Source of the DNA: Mumia sp. zg.B17
GTDB lineage: Bacteria; Actinomycetota; Actinomycetes; Propionibacteriales; Nocardioidaceae
Assembly: GCF_019550915.1 (NCBI RefSeq)
Contig: NZ_JAHWCI010000002.1
Span: 248,001-312,000, forward strand
Direction: 5' to 3'
DNA length: 64,000 nucleotides
A program made the position numbers and the translations under genes. Every line of letters starts with the position of its first letter. The first letter of the stretch is position 1. The notes below the pieces were generated by a model. The model was not told the origin of the DNA and searched no databases. It saw only the letters and a list, made by a program, of their open reading frames with translations. Positions 1 to 9,189 of the stretch are shown piece by piece.

Positions 1-1
1 G

Positions 2-1045
2 CTGGACAAGTTCGGGATCGAGTCGACGCGACTGGACCCGACAGGGCTCGTCGCCGAGGTCGGTGACGCCGAGGGACCCGTCGTGGCGTTGCGCGCCGAT
101 CTCGACGCCCTGCCCATCACAGACAAGACCTCCGACCCGTGGCGCTCGTCCGTGCCCGGTGTGACGCACGCGTGCGGCCACGACGTCCACACCGCGGCCC
201 TCATCGGGGCGGCCGGCGCCCTCGCGCGGCACGCGCACGACGGAGGGCTCCCTGTCCGGGTGCGGCTGGTGTTCCAGCCCGCCGAGGAGGTGATGCCCGG
301 TGGTGCGCTGTCGATCCTCGCCGCGGGCGCGCTGTCGGGCGTCTCTCGGGCGTTCGCGCTGCACTGCGACCCCTCTCTCGACGTCGGGCTCGTGGGGCTG
401 CGAGAGGGCTCCATCACCGGTGCCGCCGACCGGGTGCGGGTCCAGCTCAGCGGCCGTGGGGGCCACACGTCGCGTCCTCATCTCACCCAGGACCTCACCT
501 TCGCCCTGGCGACGCTCTGCACCCAGCTGCCCGCGGCGCTCTCGCGACGGCTCGACCCGCGCGCCGGGGCCAGTCTCGTGTGGGGCAGCATCAACGCGGG
601 CAGCGCTCCCAACGTCATCCCCGCGACCGGCGAGGCCTCCGGGACGCTGCGCATGCTCGACGCCACCGCCTGGCACGAGGCGGAGCACCTCGTGCGGGCG
701 CTCGTCCGCGAGATCGTCTCTCCGTACGGCGTGGATGCCGAGGTCACCTACACCCAGGGCGTCCCGCCGGTCGTCAACGACGTGGAGTCGACCGAGATCC
801 TGCGCGACGCGGTCGCCGTCGCCCTCGGCCCGACCGCCGTGACGACGACCAGCCAGAGCCTCGGAGGCGAGGATTTCGCCTGGTTCGTCGAGTCGGTCCC
901 TGGATCGATGGGACGGCTCGGGACCCGCACACCTGGCGGACCGACGTACGACCTCCACCAGGGCAACCTGCGCATCGACGAGCGGGCCGTGGCGATCGGC
1001 GCGAAGGTCCTCGCCATGTCGGCGCTGGCGAGCGCGACGGTCTGA
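2..1045 (+). CDS. M20 family metal-dependent amidohydrolase (5' end outside window)
   Basis: Peptidase M20/amidohydrolase, here the C-terminal 347 residues; the reading frame is already open at base 2, so the true start lies upstream. Metal and catalytic motifs of the family are visible: ALRADLDALP, HACGHDVHTA (His/Asp metal ligands) and FQPAEEVMPGGA (catalytic Glu), then the dimerisation-domain stretch GRGGHTSRPH. Family members hydrolyse amide bonds of N-acyl amino acids or related compounds; the substrate cannot be read from sequence. It is the neighbour of a nucleoside uptake cluster, as amiA1/amiB1-type genes lie near deoD in M. tuberculosis, so ortholog status is plausible but not shown. 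Stop is TGA. Confidence 0.9.
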   Translation: MDKFGIESTRLDPTGLVAEVGDAEGPVVALRADLDALPITDKTSDPWRSSVPGVTHACGHDVHTAALIGAAGALARHAHDGGLPVRVRLVFQPAEEVMPGGALSILAAGALSGVSRAFALHCDPSLDVGLVGLREGSITGAADRVRVQLSGRGGHTSRPHLTQDLTFALATLCTQLPAALSRRLDPRAGASLVWGSINAGSAPNVIPATGEASGTLRMLDATAWHEAEHLVRALVREIVSPYGVDAEVTYTQGVPPVVNDVESTEILRDAVAVALGPTAVTTTSQSLGGEDFAWFVESVPGSMGRLGTRTPGGPTYDLHQGNLRIDERAVAIGAKVLAMSALASATV

Positions 1046-1192
1046 CCACCCCGCGCGGACCGGTGTGGCGCCGATAACAAGTGCGCATCTACCTGGGGGT
1101 CTGTGGTTCGTGCCGCAGACGTCGGGGTTATGGTTCGAAAATCCTCCGGGCCTGGCCCGGGCACGAACAAATTTCCTGACTGAGGAGTCCCC

Positions 1193-2272
1193 TTGCGTCG
1201 AATGGGCAAGATCACCGCGCTGGCCGCGGTGGCTGCGCTGGCTCTCGCCGGCTGCGGCAGCGACGATGACAGCGATGACGACAACGCGAAGTCGGGCGGC
1301 AACGCGCTCGACTGCGCGGCCGCCAAGGGGGACGGCCCCAACGTCGGCATCGCCTACGACGTGGGCGGTCAGGGCGACAAGTCCTTCAACGACGCCGCCG
1401 CCGTCGGCGTCAAGAAGGCCGTCGACGAGCTCGACGCCACCTGCACCGAGGCCGAGGCCCAGGACGGCGAGGCCGAGTCCGCTCGTGAGGACCGTCTCCG
1501 CCAGCTCGCCGACGGAGGCCACAACCCGATCCTCGCGGTCGGCTTCCTCTACAGCGAGTCGGTCAACAAGGTCGCTCCGGACTACCCGGAGGTCAACTTC
1601 GACGTCGTCGACGGCTTCGATCCCGACGACCAGCCCAACGAGAACGTCGCCTACCTCGGGTTCGCCGAGGAGCAGGGCTCGTTCCTCGTCGGCGCTGCCG
1701 CGGCACTCAAGTCCAAGACCGGAACCGTCGGCTTCGTCGGCGGCGTGAACTCCGACCTCATCAACAAGTTCGAGGCCGGATACGTCGCAGGCGCCAAGCA
1801 GGCCAAGCCGGACATCAAGGTCCAGGTGAAGTACATCGAGGAGTCCGACGCGAGCGGCTTCAACGATCCCGCCGGGGGCAAGGCCGCCGCAACCGGGATG
1901 TTCGACCAGGGCGCCGACGTGGTCTACCACGCCGCCGGCGGCTCGGGTGCCGGTGTCTTCCAGGCCGCTGTCGAGGCCGGTGACGGCATGTGGGCCATCG
2001 GCGTCGACTCCGACCAGTGGCTGACCGCCTCGAAGTCCGAGAAGCCGCACATCCTGACCTCGATGCTCAAGCGCGTCGACGTCGCCAGCTTCGACGCGAT
2101 CAAGGCAGTCGACGAGGGCAAGCCGCTCGTCGGCTACAAGGTCTACGATCTCAAGTCCGACGGCGTCGGCTACGCCACCTCCGGTGGGTACGTCGACGAC
2201 ATCGAGGGTGAGCTCAACGGCTACGCGGACGAGATCAAGAGCGGCAAGATCAAGGTTTCGGCAGCGCCGTGA
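1193..2272 (+). CDS. Bmp-family nucleoside-binding lipoprotein (ABC transporter)
   Basis: Extracytoplasmic substrate-binding lipoprotein of the BmpA/Med/NupN family, 359 residues. The N-terminus is a lipoprotein signal with lipobox LALAGC (lipidated Cys21), followed by an acidic Asp/Ser linker; the body carries the family start NVGIAYDVGGQGDKSFND. The TTG start is chosen because GAGGAG at 1182-1187 sits 5 nt before it; the in-frame ATG at 1202 would be 14 nt away. It precedes the matching ATPase and two permeases, then cdd and deoA, so it most likely delivers nucleosides. A perfect hairpin follows the gene and may leave the lipoprotein more abundant than the transporter. Confidence 0.93.
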   Translation: MRRMGKITALAAVAALALAGCGSDDDSDDDNAKSGGNALDCAAAKGDGPNVGIAYDVGGQGDKSFNDAAAVGVKKAVDELDATCTEAEAQDGEAESAREDRLRQLADGGHNPILAVGFLYSESVNKVAPDYPEVNFDVVDGFDPDDQPNENVAYLGFAEEQGSFLVGAAAALKSKTGTVGFVGGVNSDLINKFEAGYVAGAKQAKPDIKVQVKYIEESDASGFNDPAGGKAAATGMFDQGADVVYHAAGGSGAGVFQAAVEAGDGMWAIGVDSDQWLTASKSEKPHILTSMLKRVDVASFDAIKAVDEGKPLVGYKVYDLKSDGVGYATSGGYVDDIEGELNGYADEIKSGKIKVSAAP

Positions 2273-2316
2273 TCGCCAGGTAGGGCCTCGAGTCCTATCG
2301 TGACGGTCGTGGCAGC

Positions 2317-2349
2317 GGACCCGGGGTGGCGTCCAGTCACCCCGGGTCC
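2317..2349 (+). terminator. Hairpin between binding-protein and ATPase genes (probable attenuator)
   Basis: Perfect 12-bp stem: GGACCCGGGGTG at 2317-2328 pairs with CACCCCGGGTCC at 2338-2349 across a 9-nt loop. No U-tract follows, so it is more likely a partial terminator or 3' stabiliser of the upstream mRNA than a full stop. Confidence 0.6.
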
Positions 2350-2382
2350 GAGCCCGTTCAGCTGGAGTTCAGAAGGAGCACG

Positions 2383-3888
2383 ATGACGACCTCCGCGGTG
2401 GAGCTCCAGGGAATCGAGAAGCGCTTCCCCGGCGTAGTCGCGAACCACGACGTCAACATGCGGATCGCGCCGAGCACGGTCCACGCCGTCATCGGCGAGA
2501 ACGGCGCGGGCAAGTCGACGTTGATGAAGATCCTGTACGGGGTGCAGAAGCCGGACGCGGGGACCATCCAGGTCGACGGTGAGGTCGTCTCGTTCTCGAG
2601 CCCGTCCGATGCGATCGCGCACGGGATCGGGATGGTCTTCCAGCACTTCATGCTGGCCGACAACCTGACGGTCCTCGAGAACGTCGTCCTCGGGGCCGAG
2701 AAGCTCCATGGCACCGGCGCGAAGGCTCGTGCCGAGGTCCGAGCGATCTCCGAGCGATTCGGGTTCCACCTGGACCCCGACGTGCTCGTCGAGTCGCTGG
2801 GCGTCGCCTCCCGGCAGCGGCTCGAGATCCTGAAGGTGCTGTACCGCGGCGCCAAGATCATCATCCTCGACGAGCCGACCGCCGTGCTCGTCCCGCAGGA
2901 GGTCGAGGCGCTCTTCGCGAACCTCGAAGGACTGAAGGCCGAGGGTCACACCATCCTGTTCATCTCCCACAAGCTCGACGAGGTCCTGTCGATCGCCGAC
3001 GCGATCACGGTCCTGCGTCGCGGGACCACCGTCGGCCACCCCGACCCGTCGAGCGCCACCAAGCGGCAGCTGGCCGAGCTCATGGTCGGGTCCGAGCTGC
3101 CGTCGCCCGCGACCGAGGAGTCGACCGTCACCGAGACCGTCCAGCTGTCGGTCGAGGACCTCACGATGGTCGACGAGTTCGGCCGTACGGTCCTCGAGGG
3201 GATCAACCTGCAGATCCACCGCGGCGAGGTTCTGGGCATCGCCGGCGTGGAGGGCAACGGGCAGAACGAGCTCGTCGAGGGCATCCTCGCCATGCGGCCC
3301 GCCACCGGCCGGGTGCGCCTCGGGGACGAGGACATGTCCCGCTGGGGGACACGACGCCGGCGCGCAGCAGGTGTGGGCTACATCCCGGAGGACCGGCACC
3401 GGCACGGACTCCTCCTCGACTCCCCGCTCTGGGAGAACCGCATCCTCGGGCACACCTACGAGGACGTCGCCGTCAAGGGCGGCTGGATCAACCGCGGTGG
3501 ATCGCGGCGGGACGCGGAGCGGATCGTCGAGCAGTACGACGTCCGGACCCCCGGCATCGACACGATCGCCCGCGCGCTGTCCGGCGGCAACCAGCAGAAG
3601 TTCATCGTCGGGCGCGAGCTCTCCGGTGAGCCGAGCCTGCTCATCGCCTCCCACCCCACCCGAGGCGTCGACGTCGGTGCCCAGGCAGCGATCTGGGACC
3701 AGATCAAGGACGCCCGCCGGGCTGGCCTCGCGGTCCTGCTGATCTCTGCCGACCTCGACGAGCTCATCGGCCTCTCCGACCGGATCGAGGTCATCCTGCG
3801 GGGTCGCCTCGTCGGCACCTTCGACCCGCGTACGGTCACCCCGCAGGACCTCGGTGAGGCCATGACGGGCGGACAGGAGGAAGAATGA
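2383..3888 (+). CDS. Nucleoside ABC transporter, duplicated ATP-binding protein
   Basis: Two fused ABC domains (501 residues) of the simple-sugar/nucleoside importer class (NupO/YufO-like). The first half has a good Walker A (IGENGAGKST) and Walker B (IIILDEPT) but an unorthodox signature region around VASRQRLEI. The second half has the usual degenerate P-loop (GVEGNGQNE), an intact signature LSGGNQQKF, and ASHPTRGVD where Walker B normally carries the catalytic acid, as is common in this class. An ATG at 2383 is preferred to the open frame from 2326 because AGAAGGAG lies 4 nt upstream. The stop overlaps the next start as ATGA. Confidence 0.93.
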   Translation: MTTSAVELQGIEKRFPGVVANHDVNMRIAPSTVHAVIGENGAGKSTLMKILYGVQKPDAGTIQVDGEVVSFSSPSDAIAHGIGMVFQHFMLADNLTVLENVVLGAEKLHGTGAKARAEVRAISERFGFHLDPDVLVESLGVASRQRLEILKVLYRGAKIIILDEPTAVLVPQEVEALFANLEGLKAEGHTILFISHKLDEVLSIADAITVLRRGTTVGHPDPSSATKRQLAELMVGSELPSPATEESTVTETVQLSVEDLTMVDEFGRTVLEGINLQIHRGEVLGIAGVEGNGQNELVEGILAMRPATGRVRLGDEDMSRWGTRRRRAAGVGYIPEDRHRHGLLLDSPLWENRILGHTYEDVAVKGGWINRGGSRRDAERIVEQYDVRTPGIDTIARALSGGNQQKFIVGRELSGEPSLLIASHPTRGVDVGAQAAIWDQIKDARRAGLAVLLISADLDELIGLSDRIEVILRGRLVGTFDPRTVTPQDLGEAMTGGQEEE

Positions 3889-4976
3889 ACCGCCTGCGCA
3901 ACATCGCCGTGGCCGTGGCCGCGCCCCTCCTCGCGATCGCGTTCTCGCTCGCGGTCACGAGCCTGGTCATCGAGATCTCCGGCGGCTCTGCCGCTGACTT
4001 CATCGGGATCATCTTCTCCTGGCCGGCCGACCGGATCCTGGTCAACATCGCCAACCAGACGTCGTTGATCTACCTCTCCGCGCTCGCCGCCGCCGTCGGC
4101 TTCCGGATGAACCTCTTCAACATCGGTGTCGAGGGCCAGTACCGCATGGCCGCGTACGCCGGTGCGCTGTTCGCGGGGGCTGCGCTCCTGCCCGGTGCTC
4201 TCAACGTGATCGGGGCGCTGCTGGTGGCCGTGGCGGCCGGCGCCGCCTGGGCCGGGATCGCAGGCCTGCTGCGCGTGACGCGCGGCGTCAGCGAGGTCAT
4301 CTCGACGATCATGCTGAACGCCATCGCGGTGACGATCACCGGCTACCTGATCAACACCTACGGCGTCAAGGCCGGTGACTCCCGCCGTACCGAGGTGATC
4401 CCCGAGTCCAGCCAGGTGCCGGGCTGGCAGCCCTTCGAGAAGGCCGCCGGGGAGGTCTGGACCCTCGGCCTGCTCGCCGTCCTCGCGGGAGTCGCCTTCT
4501 GGCTCGTGCTCAACAAGACACGGTTCGGCTTCGACCTGCGAGCCACCGGGCAGTCGGAGTCCGCCGCGGTCGCGAGCGGTGTGAACACCAAGAAGATGAC
4601 GATCCTGACGATGCTCATCTCCGGCGGCATCGCCGGCCTCATCTGGATGCCGTCGCTGTTCGGCAGCGCCCACTACTACGGCACCACCTTCCAGGTCGGT
4701 CTCGGCTTCACGGGCATCGCGGTGGCACTCCTCGGGCGCAACCGAGCGCTGCCGATCGCCTTCGCCGCCCTGCTGTTCGCCTATCTCAACGAGCAGTCGA
4801 ACCGCCTCACGATCGAGGCCGGCATCTCGGTCGAGGTCATCCAGATCACCCAGGGCATCATCGTGCTCGCCGTGGTCATCGCCTACGAGCTGGTGCGTCG
4901 ATATCGCGTCCGGTCCGAGGAGCAGAGGGTCGCCCAGGCCCGCCAGGACGCGACCACCGAGGAGGTCCCGGCATGA
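3885..4976 (+). CDS. Nucleoside ABC transporter permease (subunit 1)
   Basis: Integral membrane permease of the branched-chain/sugar BPD_transp_2 family, 363 residues, hydrophobic from the N-terminus (MNRLRNIAVAVAAPLLAIAF) with about eight to ten predicted membrane segments. The conserved NLFNIGVEGQ loop after the second segment is typical of NupP/YufP proteins and contacts the ATPase. It is translationally coupled on both sides by 4-nt ATGA overlaps. With the next gene it should form the heterodimeric pore for the Bmp-type lipoprotein at the start of the cluster. Confidence 0.92.
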   Translation: MNRLRNIAVAVAAPLLAIAFSLAVTSLVIEISGGSAADFIGIIFSWPADRILVNIANQTSLIYLSALAAAVGFRMNLFNIGVEGQYRMAAYAGALFAGAALLPGALNVIGALLVAVAAGAAWAGIAGLLRVTRGVSEVISTIMLNAIAVTITGYLINTYGVKAGDSRRTEVIPESSQVPGWQPFEKAAGEVWTLGLLAVLAGVAFWLVLNKTRFGFDLRATGQSESAAVASGVNTKKMTILTMLISGGIAGLIWMPSLFGSAHYYGTTFQVGLGFTGIAVALLGRNRALPIAFAALLFAYLNEQSNRLTIEAGISVEVIQITQGIIVLAVVIAYELVRRYRVRSEEQRVAQARQDATTEEVPA

Positions 4977-6232
4977 GCACCGTGGTCACGACGACGACGC
5001 CGCCGCCTCCTCCCGCACCGTCGGCCTCGGTCGGACGGTCGTACCGCTGGCTGATCGTCACCTTCGGCTTCCTGGCGATCGTGTCGTCGGTGCGGCTGAT
5101 CAGCGGCGCCCACGAGATCGACTCCGTGGGCACCATCCAGGCCGCTCTGATCGCGACCTGCCCGATCCTGCTCGCCGCGCTCGGCGGCGTCTGGGCCGAG
5201 CGCGCCGGCATCGTCAACATCGGGCTCGAGGGACAGATGATCCTCGGGACCTGGGGTGCGGCCTACTTCACCTACTTCTACGGTCCGTGGGGCGGCCTCC
5301 TCGGTGCCGCGCTCATGGGCGCCCTCGGCGGCCTCCTTCACGCCGTCGCCACGGTGACGTTCGGGGTCGACCACATCGTCTCCGGTGTCGCGCTCAACAT
5401 CATCGGCGCCGGAGCCGTCGCGTTCCTCGCCGAGGCCTACTTCCGGGACCTCGACGGCGGCGGCATCAAGCAGCTCACCGGTCTCGAGACGCCACCCAAG
5501 GTGGAGATCCCCTGGCTGGGCGACGCCGCGGCCGAGCTCGCCGGCAAGCACTGGTTCGTGATCTCCGACCTCGCGGCGGTGGTCGCAGCGCTCACCCGCA
5601 ACATGTCGATCATGGTCTACCTGGTGGCGGCACTCGTGCTGTTCACGGCATGGATCCTGTGGCGCACGACCTTCGGACTCCGGCTGCGCTCGTGCGGAGA
5701 GAACCCGCAGGCTGCGGAGACCCTCGGGGTCAACGTCTATCTCTTCAAGTACGTCGCGGTCGTCATCTCCGGTGTCTTCGCCGGTCTCGGTGGCTACATG
5801 CTCGTGCTCGTGGCCTCCAGCGGCTTCGTCACCGGGCAGACCGGTGGCCGTGGCTACATCGGGCTCGCGGCCATGATCTTCGGCAACTGGCGACCGTTCG
5901 GCGCCGCGGGCGCCGCGACGATGTTCGGCTACACCGACGCGATGCAGCTGCGCAACGCCGACGCCGTGCACGCGCTGCTGCTCCTGGTCGCGGTGCTGCT
6001 CCTGGTCTTCACCGTCCTGCGCCTGCGGCAGGGCGACCGCAAGAACGCGATCCTCTTCGCCGCCGTGGGTGTCGGCTTCCTGGCGTGGTTCCTGCTGAGC
6101 GACGAGGTGCCGCGCGAGTTCGCCGGCATGACGCCGTACGTCGCGACGCTGCTGGTGCTCGCGCTCGGAACACAACGGCTGCGGATGCCCGCGGCCGACG
6201 GGAAGCCGTACCGGAAGGGGCAGGCAGGATGA
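4973..6232 (+). CDS. Nucleoside ABC transporter permease (subunit 2)
   Basis: Second BPD_transp_2 permease, 419 residues (NupQ/YufQ-like). A proline-rich cytoplasmic N-terminus (TTTPPPPPAPSAS) precedes the first segment; the conserved INIGLEGQM loop is present, as is the downstream RSCGENPQAAETLGVNV region typical of this subunit. Compared with shorter family members it has extra C-terminal membrane segments (about residues 320-400). ATGA overlaps with the preceding permease and the following cytidine deaminase put uptake and first catabolic step in one transcript. Confidence 0.92.
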   Translation: MSTVVTTTTPPPPPAPSASVGRSYRWLIVTFGFLAIVSSVRLISGAHEIDSVGTIQAALIATCPILLAALGGVWAERAGIVNIGLEGQMILGTWGAAYFTYFYGPWGGLLGAALMGALGGLLHAVATVTFGVDHIVSGVALNIIGAGAVAFLAEAYFRDLDGGGIKQLTGLETPPKVEIPWLGDAAAELAGKHWFVISDLAAVVAALTRNMSIMVYLVAALVLFTAWILWRTTFGLRLRSCGENPQAAETLGVNVYLFKYVAVVISGVFAGLGGYMLVLVASSGFVTGQTGGRGYIGLAAMIFGNWRPFGAAGAATMFGYTDAMQLRNADAVHALLLLVAVLLLVFTVLRLRQGDRKNAILFAAVGVGFLAWFLLSDEVPREFAGMTPYVATLLVLALGTQRLRMPAADGKPYRKGQAG

Positions 6233-6645
6233 CGGACGCAACACCCACGGTGACCGTCGACTGGCCCGCCCTGCGCGAGGCGGCTGTCGCGGTGATGGAG
6301 CGCGCGTACGCTCCGTACTCGCGCTACCGCGTGGGTGCGGCGGGCCTGGTCGACGACGGCCGTGTCGTGGTCGGCTGCAACGTCGAGAACGCGGCGTACG
6401 GGGTCGCGCTCTGCGCCGAGTGCGGGATGGTCTCGGCGCTGCACTCCACCGGAGGTGGTCGCCTAGTCGCCGTGGTGTGCGTCGACGGCCATGGCGACCC
6501 GGTGATGCCGTGCGGTCGGTGCCGTCAGCTGCTCTGGGAGAGCGGTGGGCCCCAGATGCTCCTGGACGGGCCGCGTGGCGTCGTGCCGATGACCGAGGTC
6601 CTCCCGGACGCCTTCGACGACGGCGACCTCGCGACGGGCCGCTGA
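6229..6645 (+). CDS. cdd: Cytidine deaminase
   Basis: Homotetrameric-type cytidine deaminase, 138 residues, converting (deoxy)cytidine to (deoxy)uridine. The zinc site is complete: CAEC carries the first Cys ligand and catalytic Glu, PCGRC supplies the other two Cys; NVENAAYG is the substrate loop. The start is the ATG inside the ATGA overlap with the permease gene. Its position between the nucleoside permeases and thymidine phosphorylase supports a catabolic salvage role for imported pyrimidine nucleosides. Confidence 0.96.
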   Translation: MTDATPTVTVDWPALREAAVAVMERAYAPYSRYRVGAAGLVDDGRVVVGCNVENAAYGVALCAECGMVSALHSTGGGRLVAVVCVDGHGDPVMPCGRCRQLLWESGGPQMLLDGPRGVVPMTEVLPDAFDDGDLATGR

Positions 6646-6668
6646 GCGCCGCGGGCGATGATGGAGGC

Positions 6669-7880
6669 GTGAAGACCGACGTCGACCTCAGCGATCCCGC
6701 GTTCGTCGCGGATCCGTACCCGGTGCTCGCCGAGCTGCGTGCCGCAGGCCCGCTGCTGTGGCACGAGCCGTCCCGGCGCTGGCTCGCCACCACCCACGAC
6801 GCGGTCAGCCAGACGCTGCGCAACCGACGGCTCGGCCGCCTGTGGCGGGACTGGGAGCCGGTCGACGACATGGAGCCGTTCAACGCTCTGCACCGCAACC
6901 AGATGATGGAGAACGAGCCGCCCGCACACACGCGGCTGCGGCGGCTCGTCGCCGGTGCCTTCGGGCGCGGCCACGTCGAACGGATGCGGCCACGCGTCGA
7001 GGCGCTGACCGCAGGGCTGCTCGACGGGCTCTCGGGCACGGCCGACATCCTCGGCGACTACGCCGAGCCGCTGCCGGTCTACGTGATCTGCGACCTGCTC
7101 GGTGTGCCGGGCGCCGACCACGCGCAGCTGCGCGCGTGGTCGCAGGCCATCGTGCACATGTACGAGCAGGGCGTCGACGACACGACCAAGCGGGAGGCCA
7201 TCGAGGCGAGCGTGGCCTTCAGCGCGTACGTCGCCGAGCTGGTGGACGAGCGCAAGGCGCAGATGGCGCGGGGCATCCGCGGGGAGGACCTTCTCACCGA
7301 CCTCATCGCCGAGCGAGACACCGCCTCGGGCGGCGCGGCCCGCCTCAGCGAGGACGAGCTGGTCGCCACCGTGGTGCTGCTGCTCAACGCCGGTCACGAG
7401 GCCTCGGTCAACGTCTTCGGCAACGGAGTCCATGCGCTCCTGTCGCACCCCGAGCAGCGTGACCGCGTGCTCTCCGGGGAGGTGTCGGTGACCACGGCGC
7501 TCGAGGAGATGATCCGTTACGACGCGGCGCTGCAGATGTTCGAGCGGACGGCGACCGAGGACGTCGACGTCGCCGGCACCCTGGTCCGCGAGGGCGACAC
7601 GGTCGCCTGTCTCATGGGATCGGCCAACCGTGACGCCGCCGTCTTCACCGACCCCGAGGCGTTCGACGTCGCCCGCGATCCGAACCCGCACGTCGGCTTC
7701 GGGATGGGACTGCACTTCTGCCTCGGTGCACCGCTGGCCAGGATGGAGCTCGAGATCTCGATCTCGCGCCTCCTCCAGCGGTTCCCCCGGCTGGAGCTGA
7801 CCGGGGTCGCCCCGCGTCGGCCCACCTGGGTGCTGCGAGGCTTCGAGTCCGTACAGATCAACCTCGGGGAGGCAGCATGA
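6669..7880 (+). CDS. Cytochrome P450
   Basis: Soluble bacterial class I cytochrome P450, 403 residues. Visible hallmarks are the I-helix NAGHEASVN, the K-helix ExxR (EEMIRY), and the heme-thiolate loop FGMGLHFCLGAPLARME with the proximal Cys. The GTG start at 6669 is the only sensible one; GATGAT lies exactly 6 nt before it, suggesting a possible internal leaderless promoter, and no spaced Shine-Dalgarno is seen. The gene sits 23 bp after cdd and overlaps deoA by ATGA, an unusual place for a P450. No ferredoxin or ferredoxin reductase is nearby, and the substrate is unknown. Confidence 0.93.
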   Translation: MKTDVDLSDPAFVADPYPVLAELRAAGPLLWHEPSRRWLATTHDAVSQTLRNRRLGRLWRDWEPVDDMEPFNALHRNQMMENEPPAHTRLRRLVAGAFGRGHVERMRPRVEALTAGLLDGLSGTADILGDYAEPLPVYVICDLLGVPGADHAQLRAWSQAIVHMYEQGVDDTTKREAIEASVAFSAYVAELVDERKAQMARGIRGEDLLTDLIAERDTASGGAARLSEDELVATVVLLLNAGHEASVNVFGNGVHALLSHPEQRDRVLSGEVSVTTALEEMIRYDAALQMFERTATEDVDVAGTLVREGDTVACLMGSANRDAAVFTDPEAFDVARDPNPHVGFGMGLHFCLGAPLARMELEISISRLLQRFPRLELTGVAPRRPTWVLRGFESVQINLGEAA

Positions 7881-9166
7881 CGATGTCAGGGCACGACGCG
7901 GTCGAGGTGATCGCGGCGAAGCGGGACGGCCACGTGCTGACCGGATCTCAGATCGACTGGGTCGTCGACGGCTTCACCAGCGGTGAGGTCGCCGACGTGC
8001 AGATGGCCTCGCTGGCGATGGCGATCGTGCTCAACGGCATGGAGTTCACCGAGATCGCCCGGTGGACCGACGCGATGATCCGCAGCGGTGAGCGGATGGA
8101 CTTCTCCGGTCTCTCGTGGCCGACCGCGGACAAGCACTCGACCGGGGGAGTGGGCGACAAGATCACGCTCCCGCTCGCCCCGCTCGTCGCGGCCTGCGGC
8201 GTCGCGGTCCCGCAGCTGTCGGGCCGTGGACTGGGCCACACCGGTGGCACCCTCGACAAGCTCGAGTCCATCCCGGGCTGGCGCGCCGAGATCTCCAACG
8301 AGGAGATGATGGCCCAGCTCGAGGACGTGGGCGCCGTGATCTGCGCGGCGGGCAAGGGGTTGGCGCCGGCCGACAAGAAGCTCTATGCGCTGCGCGACGT
8401 CACCGGCACCGTCGAGTCGATCCCGCTGATCGCGAGCTCGATCATGAGCAAGAAGATCGCCGAGGGGACGGGCTCGCTGGTCCTGGACGTGAAGGTCGGG
8501 TCCGGCGCGTTCATGAAGGACCTCGACGCCGCACGCGAGCTCGCCCGCACGATGGTCGCGCTCGGCAAGGACGCAGGCGTCGACACCCGCGCCCTGGTCA
8601 CCGACATGTCGACACCTCTCGGGCTGACCGCGGGCAACGCGATGGAGGTGCGCGAGTCGGTCGAGGTGCTCGCGGGCGGTGGTCCCGCGGACGTCGTGGA
8701 GCTCACGGTCGCCCTGGCGGGGGAGATGCTCTCGGCCGCCGGCCGAGAAGACGTCGACCCGGCCGACGTGCTGGCGTCCGGTCGCGCGATGGACGTCTGG
8801 CGCCGGATGATCACGGCCCAGGGTGGGGACCCCGATGCCGAGCTGCCTCGTGCCCGCGACATCCAGGTGGTCGCTGCCGAGCGTGACGGCTTCGTCACCC
8901 GGCTGGACGCGATGGCCGTCGGGCTCGCCGCCTGGCGCCTGGGCGCAGGCCGCTCGCGGCCCGGGGAGTCGGTGCAGGCGGCGGCCGGTGTCGAGCTGCA
9001 CGTGCGGCCCGGTGACGCCGTGCGCGAGGGGGAGCCCCTCATGACGCTGCACACGGACACGCCGGAGCGGTTCCCCCGCGCCCTCGCCGCGCTCGAGGGT
9101 GGCTACGACATCGGCGACGCGGCGCCCTCCGTGGCCGGCTCCCCGGTCCTGGAGCGCATCGTCTGA
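7877..9166 (+). CDS. deoA: Thymidine phosphorylase
   Basis: Pyrimidine-nucleoside phosphorylase, 429 residues, splitting thymidine/deoxyuridine to base and deoxyribose-1-phosphate. The family signature SGRGLGHTGGTLDKLE and the phosphate-binding KHSTGGVGDK are both present, and the length is normal for the homodimeric bacterial enzyme. It is coupled to the P450 by ATGA. Deoxyribose-1-phosphate from this step needs isomerisation before deoC, which is encoded about 7.5 kb downstream on the other strand. Confidence 0.96.
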   Translation: MTMSGHDAVEVIAAKRDGHVLTGSQIDWVVDGFTSGEVADVQMASLAMAIVLNGMEFTEIARWTDAMIRSGERMDFSGLSWPTADKHSTGGVGDKITLPLAPLVAACGVAVPQLSGRGLGHTGGTLDKLESIPGWRAEISNEEMMAQLEDVGAVICAAGKGLAPADKKLYALRDVTGTVESIPLIASSIMSKKIAEGTGSLVLDVKVGSGAFMKDLDAARELARTMVALGKDAGVDTRALVTDMSTPLGLTAGNAMEVRESVEVLAGGGPADVVELTVALAGEMLSAAGREDVDPADVLASGRAMDVWRRMITAQGGDPDAELPRARDIQVVAAERDGFVTRLDAMAVGLAAWRLGAGRSRPGESVQAAAGVELHVRPGDAVREGEPLMTLHTDTPERFPRALAALEGGYDIGDAAPSVAGSPVLERIV

Positions 9167-9177
9167 CAGCGGCGAAC

Positions 9178-9183
9178 TAGGCT
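9178..9183 (+). promoter_or_regulatory. -10 element for leaderless adenosine deaminase transcript
   Basis: TAGGCT ends exactly 6 nt before the ATG at 9190, placing the predicted transcription start on the start codon; there is no Shine-Dalgarno. Confidence 0.6.
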
Positions 9184-9189
9184 GACCCG

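Noticed and set aside
1046-1192. Promoter TTCGTG-N16-TATGGT before the nucleoside-binding lipoprotein
   Set aside because: Both elements are weak matches; nothing else distinctive in the gap, so not listed as a feature.
4883-7048. A 721-codon minus-strand frame over the permease, cdd and P450 genes
   Set aside because: Antisense shadow of well-supported genes; low-complexity Arg/Ser/Pro composition.
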